Program-made: the position numbers and the translations under genes
From: DASXKD01 sp963734725
Lineage (GTDB): Bacteria; Actinomycetota; Actinomycetes; Streptosporangiales; Streptosporangiaceae
Assembly (NCBI GenBank): GCA_963734725.1
Contig: CAVTIX010000027.1
Coordinates: 124,001-188,000 of the forward strand
Length of the DNA stretch: 64,000 nt
Reading direction: 5' to 3'
Shown: positions 1 through 8,638 of the stretch, piece by piece
How positions within the stretch are numbered: position 1 is the stretch's first letter
Layout of the letters: every line of letters starts with the position of its first letter
Notes under the pieces: generated by a model
Database searches by the model: none
What the model saw: the letters and a program-made list of their open reading frames with translations, nothing else
Told to the model about the DNA's origin: nothing

Positions 1-529
1 CGGTGACCCCGGCCAGCCAGGAATGCTCAGCCGCGGCACCATCCAGCAGCCCGGTGTCGGCCACGTAGATGAACGTGCCACTGCCGCTGCCCGCACACGG
101 CCCCGGATCGGGCAGCGAGTGGTCCGGCGCGCCCCTGGGCTCGGTGGCCGGGCAGGCATGGACCGGGGTGATCGACAGGATATGGTCCGGCGCCGCGACG
201 CCCTCGCCGAGCCTGGCGTCGATCTTGTCCAACAGCCGGGGGACATTGCGCTCGCCCACCGAGAACAGGCTCACCCCCGGCAACAGCCCCACCGCGGGAA
301 CGAACTCCTGGCCCCGCTCCTCCGGTTCGTCGTCCTCCTCGAGCAGCCTGGCAACCTCCGCCACATATGCATCGCGGACCAAAATCACGCCGCGCACGTA
401 GAGGTAGTCGAGGGTGCCGTCGTCGAAAAGCTTCTTCCCGAAGTCTTTCCCGAATGCCGCCTCAATCAGGTCGAGCTGAATTTCCAGCTTTGTAAGCGGG
501 CGCTCACCCGCAGTCTCCGAAGACTCCAT
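1..529 (-). CDS. S8 (subtilisin-like) peptidase, N-terminal part, truncated by window edge
   Basis: The reading frame starts at an ATG (527-529) and runs off the left edge after 176 residues. The first 120 residues are an acidic, helical pro-region-like segment (LTKLEIQLDLIEAAFGKDF, then an EEDDEPEE stretch). It is followed by FIYVADTGLL at residues 153-162, which fits the catalytic Asp motif of subtilases (D158). The His and Ser motifs would lie outside the window. No signal peptide is seen, so it is probably cytoplasmic. It is divergent from the TPR-CHAT gene, with 130 bp between starts. I infer a functional pair in which one protease may process or be activated by the other. The call rests on one catalytic motif and context, so it is moderate. 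Confidence 0.6.
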   Translation of the reverse strand, partial: MESSETAGERPLTKLEIQLDLIEAAFGKDFGKKLFDDGTLDYLYVRGVILVRDAYVAEVARLLEEDDEPEERGQEFVPAVGLLPGVSLFSVGERNVPRLLDKIDARLGEGVAAPDHILSITPVHACPATEPRGAPDHSLPDPGPCAGSGSGTFIYVADTGLLDGAAAEHSWLAGVT

Positions 530-659
530 TGCAAACCTTTGTGCTCATCCGCGGCCAGTGCCCCTGTGCCTGATCACCAGCCGACATTGCAGAAATATTA
601 TGACTTCGCCTTCCCATTGTCGCGTGGACCACCTGAATGGCCGGGCTTACCATCTTCTT

Positions 660-3314
660 ATGGCTGGCGGCCCGGGCCCCGGCGAGGGCAGCGCCCACGG
701 GGTACTTGACCTGCTGCCGCTGACCGGCGCTCGTCCCGGGGAAGCGCTTGCGAGGGCGCGGGCTGTCCTTGCCGCCGACCCCGCCCCGTTTGAGGCATCC
801 GTCGCGCACCAGACCGTCGGCACGGTGCTCAGGGATTTCGGCGACCTGGACGGTGCGACCGCCGAGTTGCGCGCTGCCGCGCGCCTCGCGCGGGCGGCCC
901 ACGCCACGGACCGGGAAGCCGATGTCCTGGCGACCCTGGGCGTCGCGCTGGTCTACCGCGGTCACAGCGGGAGGGGACTCGCGGCCCTGGACTCATCGCT
1001 AGCCTTGGTCACGGGGCCAGCCGCGGCCCGGGTCCTGGTGCGCCGTGGCATCGTGCTGTGGGTTCTCGGCCGACACCGAGAAGCGCTTGATGACCTGACG
1101 CGCGCGGTCCGCATCCTGCGCCCGGCCGGTGACACCATCTGGGAAGCGCGGGCCCTGACCACGCGGGCGCTCGTCCATCTCGCGTTCGGCTCCGCCCACC
1201 GCGCGGAACTCGACCTGGGCCGCGCCGATCGCCTGTTCGCCACCACCAGCCAAGAACTCGAGGTCGCCTACACCTGGCACAATCGCGGGCTGGTCGCGTT
1301 CCGGTCAGGGGACCTGCCCACGGCGCTATCCTGCCTGGACGAGGCGGCCCGCCGCTACACACTCCTCGCCGTACAGAAGCCGGACCTCGCCATCGACCGG
1401 TGCGCGGTGCTGCTGGCCGCCGGGCTCCCAGCCGACGCGCTCAGGGAGACCGATGCCGCGGCCGATAGCTTCCCGCGGAGCGGCCAGGCCATTAAAAAAG
1501 CTGAATTGCTGCTCAGCGCGGCCAAGGCCGCGCTCGCCGCCGGGGAACCCGGGCTGGCTGCCGCGCGGGCGCAGGTCGCCCTCCCCATGTTCACCGCTCA
1601 GGGACGGCGCTGGTGGGGCGCGCACGCGGGCCTGCTGTTGCTGCAGGCGCGCTGCGCGAGCCGACCGCCGTCCGCGCGGCTGCTTCGCCAGGCCGCGGAA
1701 CTCGCGGCCGACCTGGACCTGCTCGGCTCCGCTGAGGCGGCACAGGCGCGGCTGCTGGCCGGGCGGCTCGCCACGGCGCTGGGCCGCCCGGCCGAAGCCG
1801 ACCTGCACCTGACCGAGGCGGCGCGGAACCGGCACCGCCGGGTGACCGCTCTGGCCCGGGCGCAGGGCTGGCTGGCTGAAGCCCTGCGGGCCGAGGCGGC
1901 CGGCGACCGGCGGCGGCTGTTCGCCGCCTGCGGCCGCGGGCTCGCCATCTTGGACGAGCACCAGCTCACGCTCGGCGCCTCGGAACTGCGGGCCCAGGCG
2001 ACCGCGCACGGCGCCGAACTCGCGGCGCTCGCGCAGCGGTCGGCGCTGGCCGCCGGCCGACCCCGGCTGCTGCTCGCCTGGAGCGAGCGGTGGCGGGCCA
2101 CGGCCTACGCGATCCCCGCGGCCCGGCCCACCGACGACGCGGAACTGCAGGCTGATCTGACCGCGCTCCGCGACGTCACCAGCCGCCTGGACCATGCCCG
2201 GGCCAGCGGCGACCCAGCCACCCACTTCCAGCGGGAGCAGTTGCGGCTGGAAACCGCGGTCCGGGCCCGGGTGCTGCGGTCCCGCCACAACGGCAGGGGC
2301 GGCGCCTGGCGGTTCAGCACCAGCGAGTTCCTGGCCGCGCTCGGCGAGGTGACCCTGGTGCAGATCGTCGCGGTGGACGGTGATCTGCACATCCTGGTGT
2401 GCCGGTCAGGTGGGGTCCGGCACGTGCGCGGCGGCCGCGCGGACGAGGCCGCCACCGAGGTCGGGTTCGCCCGGTTCGGGCTGCGCAGGCTGGCCCACGG
2501 CCGGGGCGCAGGCCAGCACCGCGGCGCTGCCGCGGGCCAGACCGCCGCGCTCGCCACGCTGGAGGCCAGCGGGCGCCGGCTGGAGGCGATCCTGCTCGGC
2601 CAGGCGAGGCGGCGGCTCGGTGACGGGCCGGTCGTCGTGGTCCCGCCCGGCCAGTTGCACGCCGTCCCCTGGGCGCTGCTGCCTGCCCTGCGCGACCGTG
2701 CGGTGAGCGTGGCCCCGTCGGCGCGCGCCTGGCTCCAGGCCCGGGCGGTGCCGCCGCCGGACCGCCAGGATCCGGTGTTCGTCCGCGGTCCCGGGCTGGG
2801 CGCCGACAGCGAGATACCGCCGCTAGCGGCGGAGTACCCGCACGCCACCGTGCTCGAATCGGGCACCGCCACCGCGCGCCGGGTGCTCACCGCCCTGGAC
2901 GGGGCCGGACTCGCCCACATCGCGGCGCACGGCACGTTCCGGGCCGACAGCCCGCTGTTCTCGTCGTTGCGCATGGATGACGGGCCGCTCACCGTGTACG
3001 ACCTGGAGCGGCTGCGGCGCGCCCCGTACCGGGTCATCTTCTCCAGCTGTGACTCCGGGGTCCTCGCGCCCGCGGGCGCCGACGAACTGCTCGGGTTGGC
3101 CCACACCCTGGCCCCGCTGGGCACCGCCGGGATAGTCGCGAGCGTGGTGCCCGTCAACGACCAGGCCACCGCCACGCTGATGGTCGCCCTGCACCGGCGC
3201 CTGCGGGGCGGGGCCAGCCTCGCGGAGGCGCTGCGCTCCGCCCGCGACGGCGCCGAACGTGAACCGGTGCTCGCCGCGACCGCATGGTCGTTCCTCGCCC
3301 TCGGCGCCGCTTGA
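660..3314 (+). CDS. TPR-CHAT domain protein (caspase-like peptidase)
   Basis: 884 residues. The N-terminal two thirds are TPR-like helical repeats (roughly 20-460, e.g. LLGRHREALDDLTRAVRIL-type units), then a charged linker. The C-terminal part (about 600-884) is a CHAT domain, a clan CD cysteine peptidase fold. The likely catalytic dyad is His757 in AAHGTF and Cys797 in FSSCDSG, both in the expected context. CHAT proteins act as proteases or protease-like switches, including the TPR-CHAT protein of type III-E CRISPR; the target here is unknown. No Shine-Dalgarno is evident. ATG 660 was preferred because the residues before it look non-coding; ATG 600 and 558 are in frame. The neighbour on the other strand is an S8 peptidase, which suggests a two-protease module. 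Confidence 0.85.
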   Translation: MAGGPGPGEGSAHGVLDLLPLTGARPGEALARARAVLAADPAPFEASVAHQTVGTVLRDFGDLDGATAELRAAARLARAAHATDREADVLATLGVALVYRGHSGRGLAALDSSLALVTGPAAARVLVRRGIVLWVLGRHREALDDLTRAVRILRPAGDTIWEARALTTRALVHLAFGSAHRAELDLGRADRLFATTSQELEVAYTWHNRGLVAFRSGDLPTALSCLDEAARRYTLLAVQKPDLAIDRCAVLLAAGLPADALRETDAAADSFPRSGQAIKKAELLLSAAKAALAAGEPGLAAARAQVALPMFTAQGRRWWGAHAGLLLLQARCASRPPSARLLRQAAELAADLDLLGSAEAAQARLLAGRLATALGRPAEADLHLTEAARNRHRRVTALARAQGWLAEALRAEAAGDRRRLFAACGRGLAILDEHQLTLGASELRAQATAHGAELAALAQRSALAAGRPRLLLAWSERWRATAYAIPAARPTDDAELQADLTALRDVTSRLDHARASGDPATHFQREQLRLETAVRARVLRSRHNGRGGAWRFSTSEFLAALGEVTLVQIVAVDGDLHILVCRSGGVRHVRGGRADEAATEVGFARFGLRRLAHGRGAGQHRGAAAGQTAALATLEASGRRLEAILLGQARRRLGDGPVVVVPPGQLHAVPWALLPALRDRAVSVAPSARAWLQARAVPPPDRQDPVFVRGPGLGADSEIPPLAAEYPHATVLESGTATARRVLTALDGAGLAHIAAHGTFRADSPLFSSLRMDDGPLTVYDLERLRRAPYRVIFSSCDSGVLAPAGADELLGLAHTLAPLGTAGIVASVVPVNDQATATLMVALHRRLRGGASLAEALRSARDGAEREPVLAATAWSFLALGAA

Positions 3315-3455
3315 GCCGTTGCGACGCGGCCGCTGTCCTGCCCCCGGGCCTATGTCTCACCGCGTTTGGGCGGCATCCAGCAGAACGCATGTATCAAGCC
3401 CGAGCGTTGCGTGCTCTGTACAGGTGCGAGCCACCCCAACGGGGGGCACAGGGTT

Positions 3456-3518
3456 GGCTCTCGGGGACGCCTGGGTGCCCGGAGAGCCTGGCGCGCCCCA
3501 GCCCAGCGGTGGGGGCTG
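3456..3518. terminator. Two adjacent hairpins between convergent genes
   Basis: Arm GGCTCTCGGG (3456-3465) pairs with CCCGGAGAGCC (3478-3488) with one bulged base. A second stem, CAGCCC (3499-3504) with GGGCTG (3513-3518), follows. They lie between the CHAT gene stop and the convergent zinc-finger gene, so a bidirectional terminator is likely. No U-tract is present, as is usual in high-GC actinomycetes. The rest of 3315-3550 holds no gene I can support. Confidence 0.5.
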
Positions 3519-3550
3519 ACTGGGCCGGTGCGCCAGAGTGGTCTCCCCGG

Positions 3551-4624
3551 CTATCCGGCGTTTCGGCCCGGCGGCCCCTGAGCGGGGGCGCCGGGCCCCC
3601 CTATGCCTCGCGCCTGCCGCCGCAGCCACGACGAAGGCTGGGCGCATTCGGCGGCCATCGCCGCCCAGGTCCAGCCGGCGCCCCGGCGATCGGCCACGTA
3701 ACCGGCCATGGTGTCGTAGCCGAGGCGCCCCGCGACCTGCGCCGTGCGCTGGCTCGCCGCATGCCGTTTTGCCGCGTGGGCCACCCCGGACACGCCATGG
3801 CGGCGCAGCGCGGCCTTGACGGTGTAGTGCGTCAGGACGGCCTCCGTCGCGATGGCGTTGACCGTCCAGTGCCGGACGATATGGCGGTCGTGCAGGTAAC
3901 CGGGCACGTCGGAGAAGCCGAGCCGGTGCAGTGCGGGCAGCCACCTGGTGTCTAGGCGGTGTGGCCGCCGTCGGCGCGCCGCCTCGGCGGCCACCGGGTC
4001 CACGCGGCCGAGGTGGCGCGACAGCCAGTCCTTGTTCAGCCCGGCCTCGCGGCCGATGACCGCCAGACTGGCCCCCTCCTCGATCCGGGCCAAGACGAAG
4101 GCGCCGAGGTCGGCGTATCCCTGCTGCCTGGCCACGTCTGCGGCGACGCCGGCCAGGCGCCGGGCGGCGCGGTCCCGGTTCGCCCGCGCCACCAGCGGCG
4201 GCGGGACGGCGGCCAGCGCCGCCACCGCCTTCCGCCGCCGCTGCTCCGGCATGCTGCGGCCGGTGGCCGCGCGGGCCGCGTCGCGGGTCAGAGCCCCGGT
4301 CCGGGCCCGCGCGCGGCCTACGGCGCTGCCCTGGCGCATCGCCGGCTCGAAGACCAGCCGGGACGCCAGTGCGGCCGCGCGGAGCTTGCGGGTCTCCGGC
4401 CCTTCCAGGGACTGGCCGCGCTCCAGGCCGAACGCCTCGCAGTAGGCCAGCTTGGTCCACCCGTGCGCGCGCAGGTGCGCGGTGACCGAGCGCAGCGCCC
4501 GGCCGCACAAATGGCAGGTGACCAGGGATCCGTCCGCGATAACCTCGCCGATCGGCGCGTAGTACGGAGTCCCGTCCGCCAGCACACCCACAGGGGATGC
4601 GGCGCTGATCGTCAAGACGGACAT
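3551..4624 (-). CDS. MucR/Ros-like C2H2 zinc-finger protein
   Basis: 357 residues. The N-terminus holds a bacterial C2H2 finger of the Ros/MucR type: C37-x2-C40-x9-H50-x3-H54, followed by GWTKLAYCEAFGL, matching the conserved 'xxxxYRxxFGL' tail of that family. The remainder is Arg/Ala-rich with repeated helix-turn-helix-like segments (for example GASLAVIGREAGLNKDWLSRHLG and GWTWAAMAAECAQPSSWLRRQ), which suggests further DNA contacts. The start is ATG 4624, with GGAGGG six bases upstream; a longer in-frame form to 4702 lacks this. It faces the PadR gene divergently. Function is inferred only: DNA binding, possibly regulatory. Confidence 0.6.
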   Translation of the reverse strand: MSVLTISAASPVGVLADGTPYYAPIGEVIADGSLVTCHLCGRALRSVTAHLRAHGWTKLAYCEAFGLERGQSLEGPETRKLRAAALASRLVFEPAMRQGSAVGRARARTGALTRDAARAATGRSMPEQRRRKAVAALAAVPPPLVARANRDRAARRLAGVAADVARQQGYADLGAFVLARIEEGASLAVIGREAGLNKDWLSRHLGRVDPVAAEAARRRRPHRLDTRWLPALHRLGFSDVPGYLHDRHIVRHWTVNAIATEAVLTHYTVKAALRRHGVSGVAHAAKRHAASQRTAQVAGRLGYDTMAGYVADRRGAGWTWAAMAAECAQPSSWLRRQARGIGGPGAPAQGPPGRNAG

Positions 4625-4788
4625 GACCGGCCCTCCGGCGAGGTAGCTAGTCACAAAGAGACTACCCGGCTGCGGCCCGCCCGTCACGGGGTATTCCGCC
4701 ACTGAAACCGGGCGCTCAGACCCGGCGGGCCCCCGCGGCGCGGCCCGGCAGAGGGACGGACCAGCACGCTGCGGTCAGGGGACTCCTC

Positions 4789-4794
4789 TAGGCT
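4789..4794 (+). promoter_or_regulatory. -10 box TAGGCT of a probable leaderless promoter (PadR gene)
   Basis: TAGGCT ends seven bases before the ATG at 4802 and no ribosome-binding site precedes the start. This geometry is typical of leaderless actinomycete transcripts. The -35 is weak. The same arrangement occurs at 7007-7012. Confidence 0.5.
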
Positions 4795-4801
4795 CGGACC
4801 C

Positions 4802-5368
4802 ATGAGCACGTGGCCCGCCTTGTCGCTGCCGGAGTGGACCGTGCTCGCCGTGGTCAGCGAGGGCTCCACGCACGGGTTTGCCATCGCCCAGCTCACCGCG
4901 CCCGGCGGCGAGCTGGGCCGGATCTGGCAGATCCCGAGGCCGGTCATCTACCGGTCGATCGGACGGCTCCTGGACCTGGGGCTGCTGACCCCGAGGTCGG
5001 TGGAATCCGGGCGCGGCCCCCAGCGAACCGTCTACTCAGCCACACCGCAAGGCGCCGCCGCGGTCGCGCACTGGCTGGACACCCCGGTGCAGCACATCCG
5101 GGAGGTCCGCTCGCACCTGCTGCTCAAGCTCGCGCTGCTGGACCGCGCCGGGGGCGACCCCGCCGGGCTGCTGGAACGGCAGCAGGCAATCCTGGCGCCC
5201 ATCGCGGACGCGATCAATGCGGAAAGCCCCGGGTCAGGGAGCTTTGACGCGACCCTGCTCGCCTGGCGCCGGGCGACGACGGCCGCGACGATGAATTTCC
5301 TCGACGACCTCACGCTGGCAGCGCCGGTCGCCGAGATGCCGGTGAACTCGGGCACCCAGGCCGAGTAG
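4802..5368 (+). CDS. PadR-family transcriptional regulator
   Basis: 188 residues. The N-terminal winged helix (about 8-90) has the PadR pattern: LSLPEWTVLAVVSEGSTHGFAIAQ, then a wing leading to YRSIGRLLDLGLLTP and GPQRTVYSATPQG. The C-terminal half (100-180) matches the helical Vir_act_alpha_C dimerisation region. PadR proteins repress genes for detoxification or efflux in response to small molecules. No obvious target gene lies beside it, so the target may be itself or distant. The transcript is probably leaderless. Confidence 0.82.
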   Translation: MSTWPALSLPEWTVLAVVSEGSTHGFAIAQLTAPGGELGRIWQIPRPVIYRSIGRLLDLGLLTPRSVESGRGPQRTVYSATPQGAAAVAHWLDTPVQHIREVRSHLLLKLALLDRAGGDPAGLLERQQAILAPIADAINAESPGSGSFDATLLAWRRATTAATMNFLDDLTLAAPVAEMPVNSGTQAE

Positions 5369-5547
5369 CGGCCGGGCCGTGGTAGCCGACCGGGCGGTGA
5401 GTAGTCTCATTGAGACTAGCGAGTGCAGCAGCTGGGGCCGCACGACCGCCCGGGTCCCGGTTGCTGCGCGGCGCTAGCCGCCGCGCCGCGAACCCGGCGG
5501 CGCATCCGACCCGGGCGCCTCCGACCGGCCAGGCGGTTGCTTCGGGG

Positions 5548-5581
5548 GCGGGAGGCCGGGCCCGCGGGCCCGGCCTCCCGC
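5548..5581. terminator. 34-bp perfect palindrome, strong terminator
   Basis: A perfect palindrome with 17-bp arms (G-C rich, centre at 5564/5565) begins right after the TfoX stop and lies between convergent genes. It can form a very stable hairpin from either strand, so it is a likely bidirectional terminator. The remainder of 5369-5547 holds no gene I can support. Confidence 0.8.
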
Positions 5582-5584
5582 GTG

Positions 5585-5950
5585 CTACTTACGGCGCGCC
5601 GCGGGCTTCTTGACCTTGGGCGGCATCGTGCTGACGTGGGCGAGCGCCCGCTCCACCCACTGCGCGGCCACCTCCGGCGTGGCGCGCCAGGCCCCGGGCA
5701 GGCTGGTGTACCCGCCCATCGGGCGTTCCGCGGGCCCGAACGGGCCCGACCCGTCGATGCCCTCCAGCTCCTCGCGGGCGGCGCCGTCGAGCCGGACGCC
5801 CACGGCGGGCCCGAACAGCCCGGCGAACATGTTCCCGTGCACGAACGCGCCGAGGTTGCCGAACATGGGCTTGACCTCGACCGACGGGTCGTCGGGGAGC
5901 ACGGACCTGAAGAACTCCTTGTCCGCCTCGCTCGGCTTTGGTATTTCCAT
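5585..5950 (-). CDS. TfoX/Sxy N-terminal domain protein
   Basis: 121 residues. MFGNLGAFVHGNMFAGLFG (29-47) and the spacing of the beta strands after it match the TfoX_N domain. The DNA-uptake Sxy/TfoX C-terminal domain is absent, so this is the stand-alone actinobacterial type whose role is not known. The tail is Lys/Arg-rich (PPKVKKPAARRK). It lies 32 bp downstream of the VOC gene on the same strand, so the two are probably co-transcribed and ended by the palindrome just downstream. Confidence 0.8.
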   Translation of the reverse strand: MEIPKPSEADKEFFRSVLPDDPSVEVKPMFGNLGAFVHGNMFAGLFGPAVGVRLDGAAREELEGIDGSGPFGPAERPMGGYTSLPGAWRATPEVAAQWVERALAHVSTMPPKVKKPAARRK

Positions 5951-5982
5951 CGTCGCTCCCGGATCCCGGACCAGAGGCGCCG

Positions 5983-6759
5983 CTAGGCAGGCGGTTGGGC
6001 CTGGAACAGGCTGAACACGGCGCCCTGCGGGTCCGCGGCCACGGCCATCTTGCCGATCGGGGTGTCGAACGGCTCCACCACGACCGATCCGCCCAGCTGC
6101 TTGATCTTCGCCGCGGTGGCGTCCGCGTCCGCGGCCGCGAAGTACACGTGCCAGTGGTTGGGCACGCCCGGCATCTGCGGCGGCATGGTGCCGCCGACCT
6201 GCTGGCCGCCCACCTCGAACATCGTGTACTTGTCATCGCCCATGTCCGCGGTCGTGGTGGTGACCCCGAGCACTTGCTCGTAGAAGGACACGGCGGCCGG
6301 GTTGTCGGTGATCAGCTCGTTCCAGATCACCGCGCCCGGCTCGTTCACCAGCCCGGCGCCAATGTGCTGGTTTGCCTGCCAGAGCGCCACGGCGGCGCCG
6401 CTCGGGTCCATGACGAAGGACATCCGGCCCGCGTCCATCACGTCGAAGGGCGCCATGGCGACCGTGCCGCCGGCCGCGGCTACCTTGGCGGTCGCGTCGT
6501 CGACCGAGTTGACGGCCAGGTAGGTGTTCCACATCGGCGGCGCACCAGCGGCCTTCAGCTCCGGCGACTGCGGCGCGATCGCGGCGACCTGCGCATCGCC
6601 GATCTTGGCGATCGAATACACCGCGCCCGCGTCCATCGGCTGGTCGTCGTAGGACCAGCCGAACACCCCGCCGTAGAAGGCCTTCGCGGCCGGCTGGTCG
6701 GTGGTCTGCAGGTCTACCCAGTTAGGCGTGCCCTGCGCGTAAGACTCACGTGTTGGCAT
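5983..6759 (-). CDS. VOC (glyoxalase/bleomycin-resistance) family protein, two domains
   Basis: 258 residues in two VOC modules: about 10-120 (TPNWVDLQTTDQPAAKAFYGGVFGW-type start, ending in DPSGAAVALWQ) and about 130-258 (same layout, ending DPQGAVFSLFQ). Tandem VOC proteins bind a metal in a pseudo-dimeric barrel and act as glyoxalases, dioxygenases or binding proteins; the substrate here is unknown. ATG 6759 is supported by a purine-rich GGAGAGGAG just upstream; the longer frame to 6849 is not. The TfoX gene follows. Confidence 0.8.
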   Translation of the reverse strand: MPTRESYAQGTPNWVDLQTTDQPAAKAFYGGVFGWSYDDQPMDAGAVYSIAKIGDAQVAAIAPQSPELKAAGAPPMWNTYLAVNSVDDATAKVAAAGGTVAMAPFDVMDAGRMSFVMDPSGAAVALWQANQHIGAGLVNEPGAVIWNELITDNPAAVSFYEQVLGVTTTTADMGDDKYTMFEVGGQQVGGTMPPQMPGVPNHWHVYFAAADADATAAKIKQLGGSVVVEPFDTPIGKMAVAADPQGAVFSLFQAQPPA

Positions 6760-7006
6760 TGACTTCTCCTCTCCTGGAGCAGCGGCGCGCCAGGTCAACC
6801 GGGCCTGGCTGCTGGCACCGGCCGACGGCGCGAGGCTTGGGTGAGGCACCCCCGTGAGCGCGCGGGATCATGCTGTCCCGCAGGCCGAAGGCCTGGGCGA
6901 ATCCCTGCGCACGGGTGGCAGGATCACCTTCGTGACACTACCGGAGGCCCGCGGCAGCGCGCCGGTCCAGGGCGCCGCCGGGCGGTCCCGGCCTGCCCGC
7001 GATGGT

Positions 7007-7012
7007 TAGGCT
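7007..7012 (+). promoter_or_regulatory. -10 box TAGGCT of a probable leaderless promoter
   Basis: TAGGCT ends six bases before GTG 7019, with no Shine-Dalgarno. Identical to the box upstream of the PadR gene. The stretch 6760-7006 holds no gene I can support. Confidence 0.5.
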
Positions 7013-7018
7013 GCTGGG

Positions 7019-7591
7019 GTGGCAAAGTCGCCCGACGACATGATGAGCGCGGTGATCGGGTCGCTGGCCGACCGCACCGGGCGTCCGCTCGAAGAATGGC
7101 TCGCCCTCGTCGATGCCTCGGGGATCGATCCGCTCGACCAGAACGCGGTGCGCCGCTGGCTCCGGTCCGAGCACGGCGTTCCGCAGAACAGCCAGTGGGC
7201 CATCGCCGACGCGGCCGCGCGGGCCGCGGGGTGGGTACGGCCCAGCGTCGAGGAATACATCGACAGCCAGTACCGCGGCGCCAAGGCGGCCCTCCGCCCG
7301 ATCTATGACACTCTCGCCGAGGCCATCCTCAGGCTCGGTGGCGACGTGAGCGTCGAGGGCCGCGGCGGCTACACGCCGTTCGTCCGCGCGCGCCAGTTCG
7401 CGGCGGTCGCGGCGGCGGCGCGGGACCGGGTCGACCTCGGGCTACGGTTCACCGACCCGCCGGCGTGCGGGCGGCTGCAGCCGTCCAGCGGCCCGGGCCA
7501 GGCCACCCACAAGATCGCGCTGCGCAGTGTGGCCGACGTCGATGACGAGGTGCTGCACCTGGTGCGCCTGGCCTACGACCAGAACGGGTGA
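7019..7591 (+). CDS. DUF4287 plus DUF5655 domain protein
   Basis: 190 residues. The first 70 (SPDDMMSAVIGSLADRTGRPLEEWLALV...) fit DUF4287, a small helical domain. Residues 75-188 fit DUF5655: YDTLAEAILRLGGDVSVEGRGGYTPFVRARQFAAV..., ending ADVDDEVLHLVRLAYDQ. Both are uncharacterised but common together in Actinobacteria; DUF5655 resembles domains found near transport or nuclease genes. GTG start, probably leaderless. Its stop overlaps a GTG that opens a short frame (7588) for which I see no family support. Confidence 0.75.
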   Translation: MAKSPDDMMSAVIGSLADRTGRPLEEWLALVDASGIDPLDQNAVRRWLRSEHGVPQNSQWAIADAAARAAGWVRPSVEEYIDSQYRGAKAALRPIYDTLAEAILRLGGDVSVEGRGGYTPFVRARQFAAVAAAARDRVDLGLRFTDPPACGRLQPSSGPGQATHKIALRSVADVDDEVLHLVRLAYDQNG

Positions 7592-7769
7592 GCCAGGCCG
7601 CCGATACCTCACTGCGGTCAGGCGACCCGGACGCGGCGGCGCTGGTGGTGCAGCGCTCACGGGAGTTCCTCGACCGGGTGAGCCGACACCCGAGGGCCCC
7701 GCGTTGTGGCTTGTGTCGCAGGGGCGCAGACTGGGTTATGGCGGGTCTGCCGGCTCTGTGGAGGTGGCC

Positions 7770-8468
7770 GTGTCGGGTTATGAGGCTGATCTACCTCAAC
7801 TGGTCCCTGTTCTGTCTCGGGGCAAGCACCGGAACCCGCGCCGGGGCGCGTGCTTCATGGAACTGGCGTCGTACCTGGCCGGGGAGCGGTGGAGCGATCA
7901 CCCGGCCTGCACCCACCCACTGCTGGCCGCGCTGGCCCGCGACGTCAACGACTACACCTCCGATGACGCCCGGGGACGGCTGGCCGGGCTGATCCCGTCG
8001 GTGATCGGGCTGACCGGTGACGATCTGCACATCGATGCGCGGATAGCGCTGTCCTGCGCGCGGATGGCGCTGCCGGTGGTGGCGGCCAGCCGGCAGCAGG
8101 TGCTGGCGGCGTCGGTGCTGGTGTGTGAGCGGGTGCTGGGCGGCCTGGACGGGCGGCCGGCTGGCTCGCTGACCGAACCGAGCCGGGCCGCGCTGGCACA
8201 CGTTCCGCACGCAGCGCAGTGGGCCAATGAATTCACCCGCGATATAGCCATCACCGCCAAGGCCTTCCGCCACCGCGCCGCTCCCTTCACCGTCCATACC
8301 GCGGCGGAGGGAATCGCGCAGTCGTGCATCCCGCAGCCCGACGAGATGCTCCGGGACCTGCTCATCGGGGCGATCGGCGAGTGTGCCGCGCACGCCGCGC
8401 GCGCCGCCGCCCCCGGCGCCGGGCCGGCGGCCGCCAGCCGGCCCGCAAGCACCGCCGTCGCCCGCTGA
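7770..8468 (+). CDS. Conserved actinobacterial hypothetical protein
   Basis: 232 residues, soluble, mostly helical. It starts at GTG 7770 with GGAGG five bases upstream (MSGYEADLPQLVPVLSRGKHRNPRRGACFMELASYLAGE). The motif GACFMELASYLAGERWSDHPACTHPLLA is one I recognise from many actinomycete hypothetical proteins, but no function is known to me. The Ala/Pro-rich C-terminal 25 residues look disordered. The DNA between 7592 and 7769 is not convincingly coding. It is convergent with the TMEM175 gene; 8469-8638 holds no gene. Confidence 0.65.
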   Translation: MSGYEADLPQLVPVLSRGKHRNPRRGACFMELASYLAGERWSDHPACTHPLLAALARDVNDYTSDDARGRLAGLIPSVIGLTGDDLHIDARIALSCARMALPVVAASRQQVLAASVLVCERVLGGLDGRPAGSLTEPSRAALAHVPHAAQWANEFTRDIAITAKAFRHRAAPFTVHTAAEGIAQSCIPQPDEMLRDLLIGAIGECAAHAARAAAPGAGPAAASRPASTAVAR

Positions 8469-8638
8469 CGCAAGGCCTGTTCCCTCAGGCGATCACGAAC
8501 AGTCACCACTGCTAGCACCGGGCGAAGCAGGCGCACGCGCGGCCGCGTGAACAGCGGCTGGCTCAGACCGAGCAAGAATCAAGGCGCCCGGCCAAGACAG
8601 CGGGCCGTGCCCTGGCACACGGCGAGCGGCTTTGCCGT

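Noticed and set aside
558..659. Longer N-terminus for the CHAT protein
   Set aside because: The extra 34 residues (Cys/His/Arg-rich) do not look coding and no ribosome-binding site supports them.
7588..7992. Short frame beginning at a GTGA overlap after the DUF5655 gene
   Set aside because: The first 35 residues look plausible, but the rest overlaps the better supported gene at 7770 and ends in non-coding-like sequence; no family recognised.
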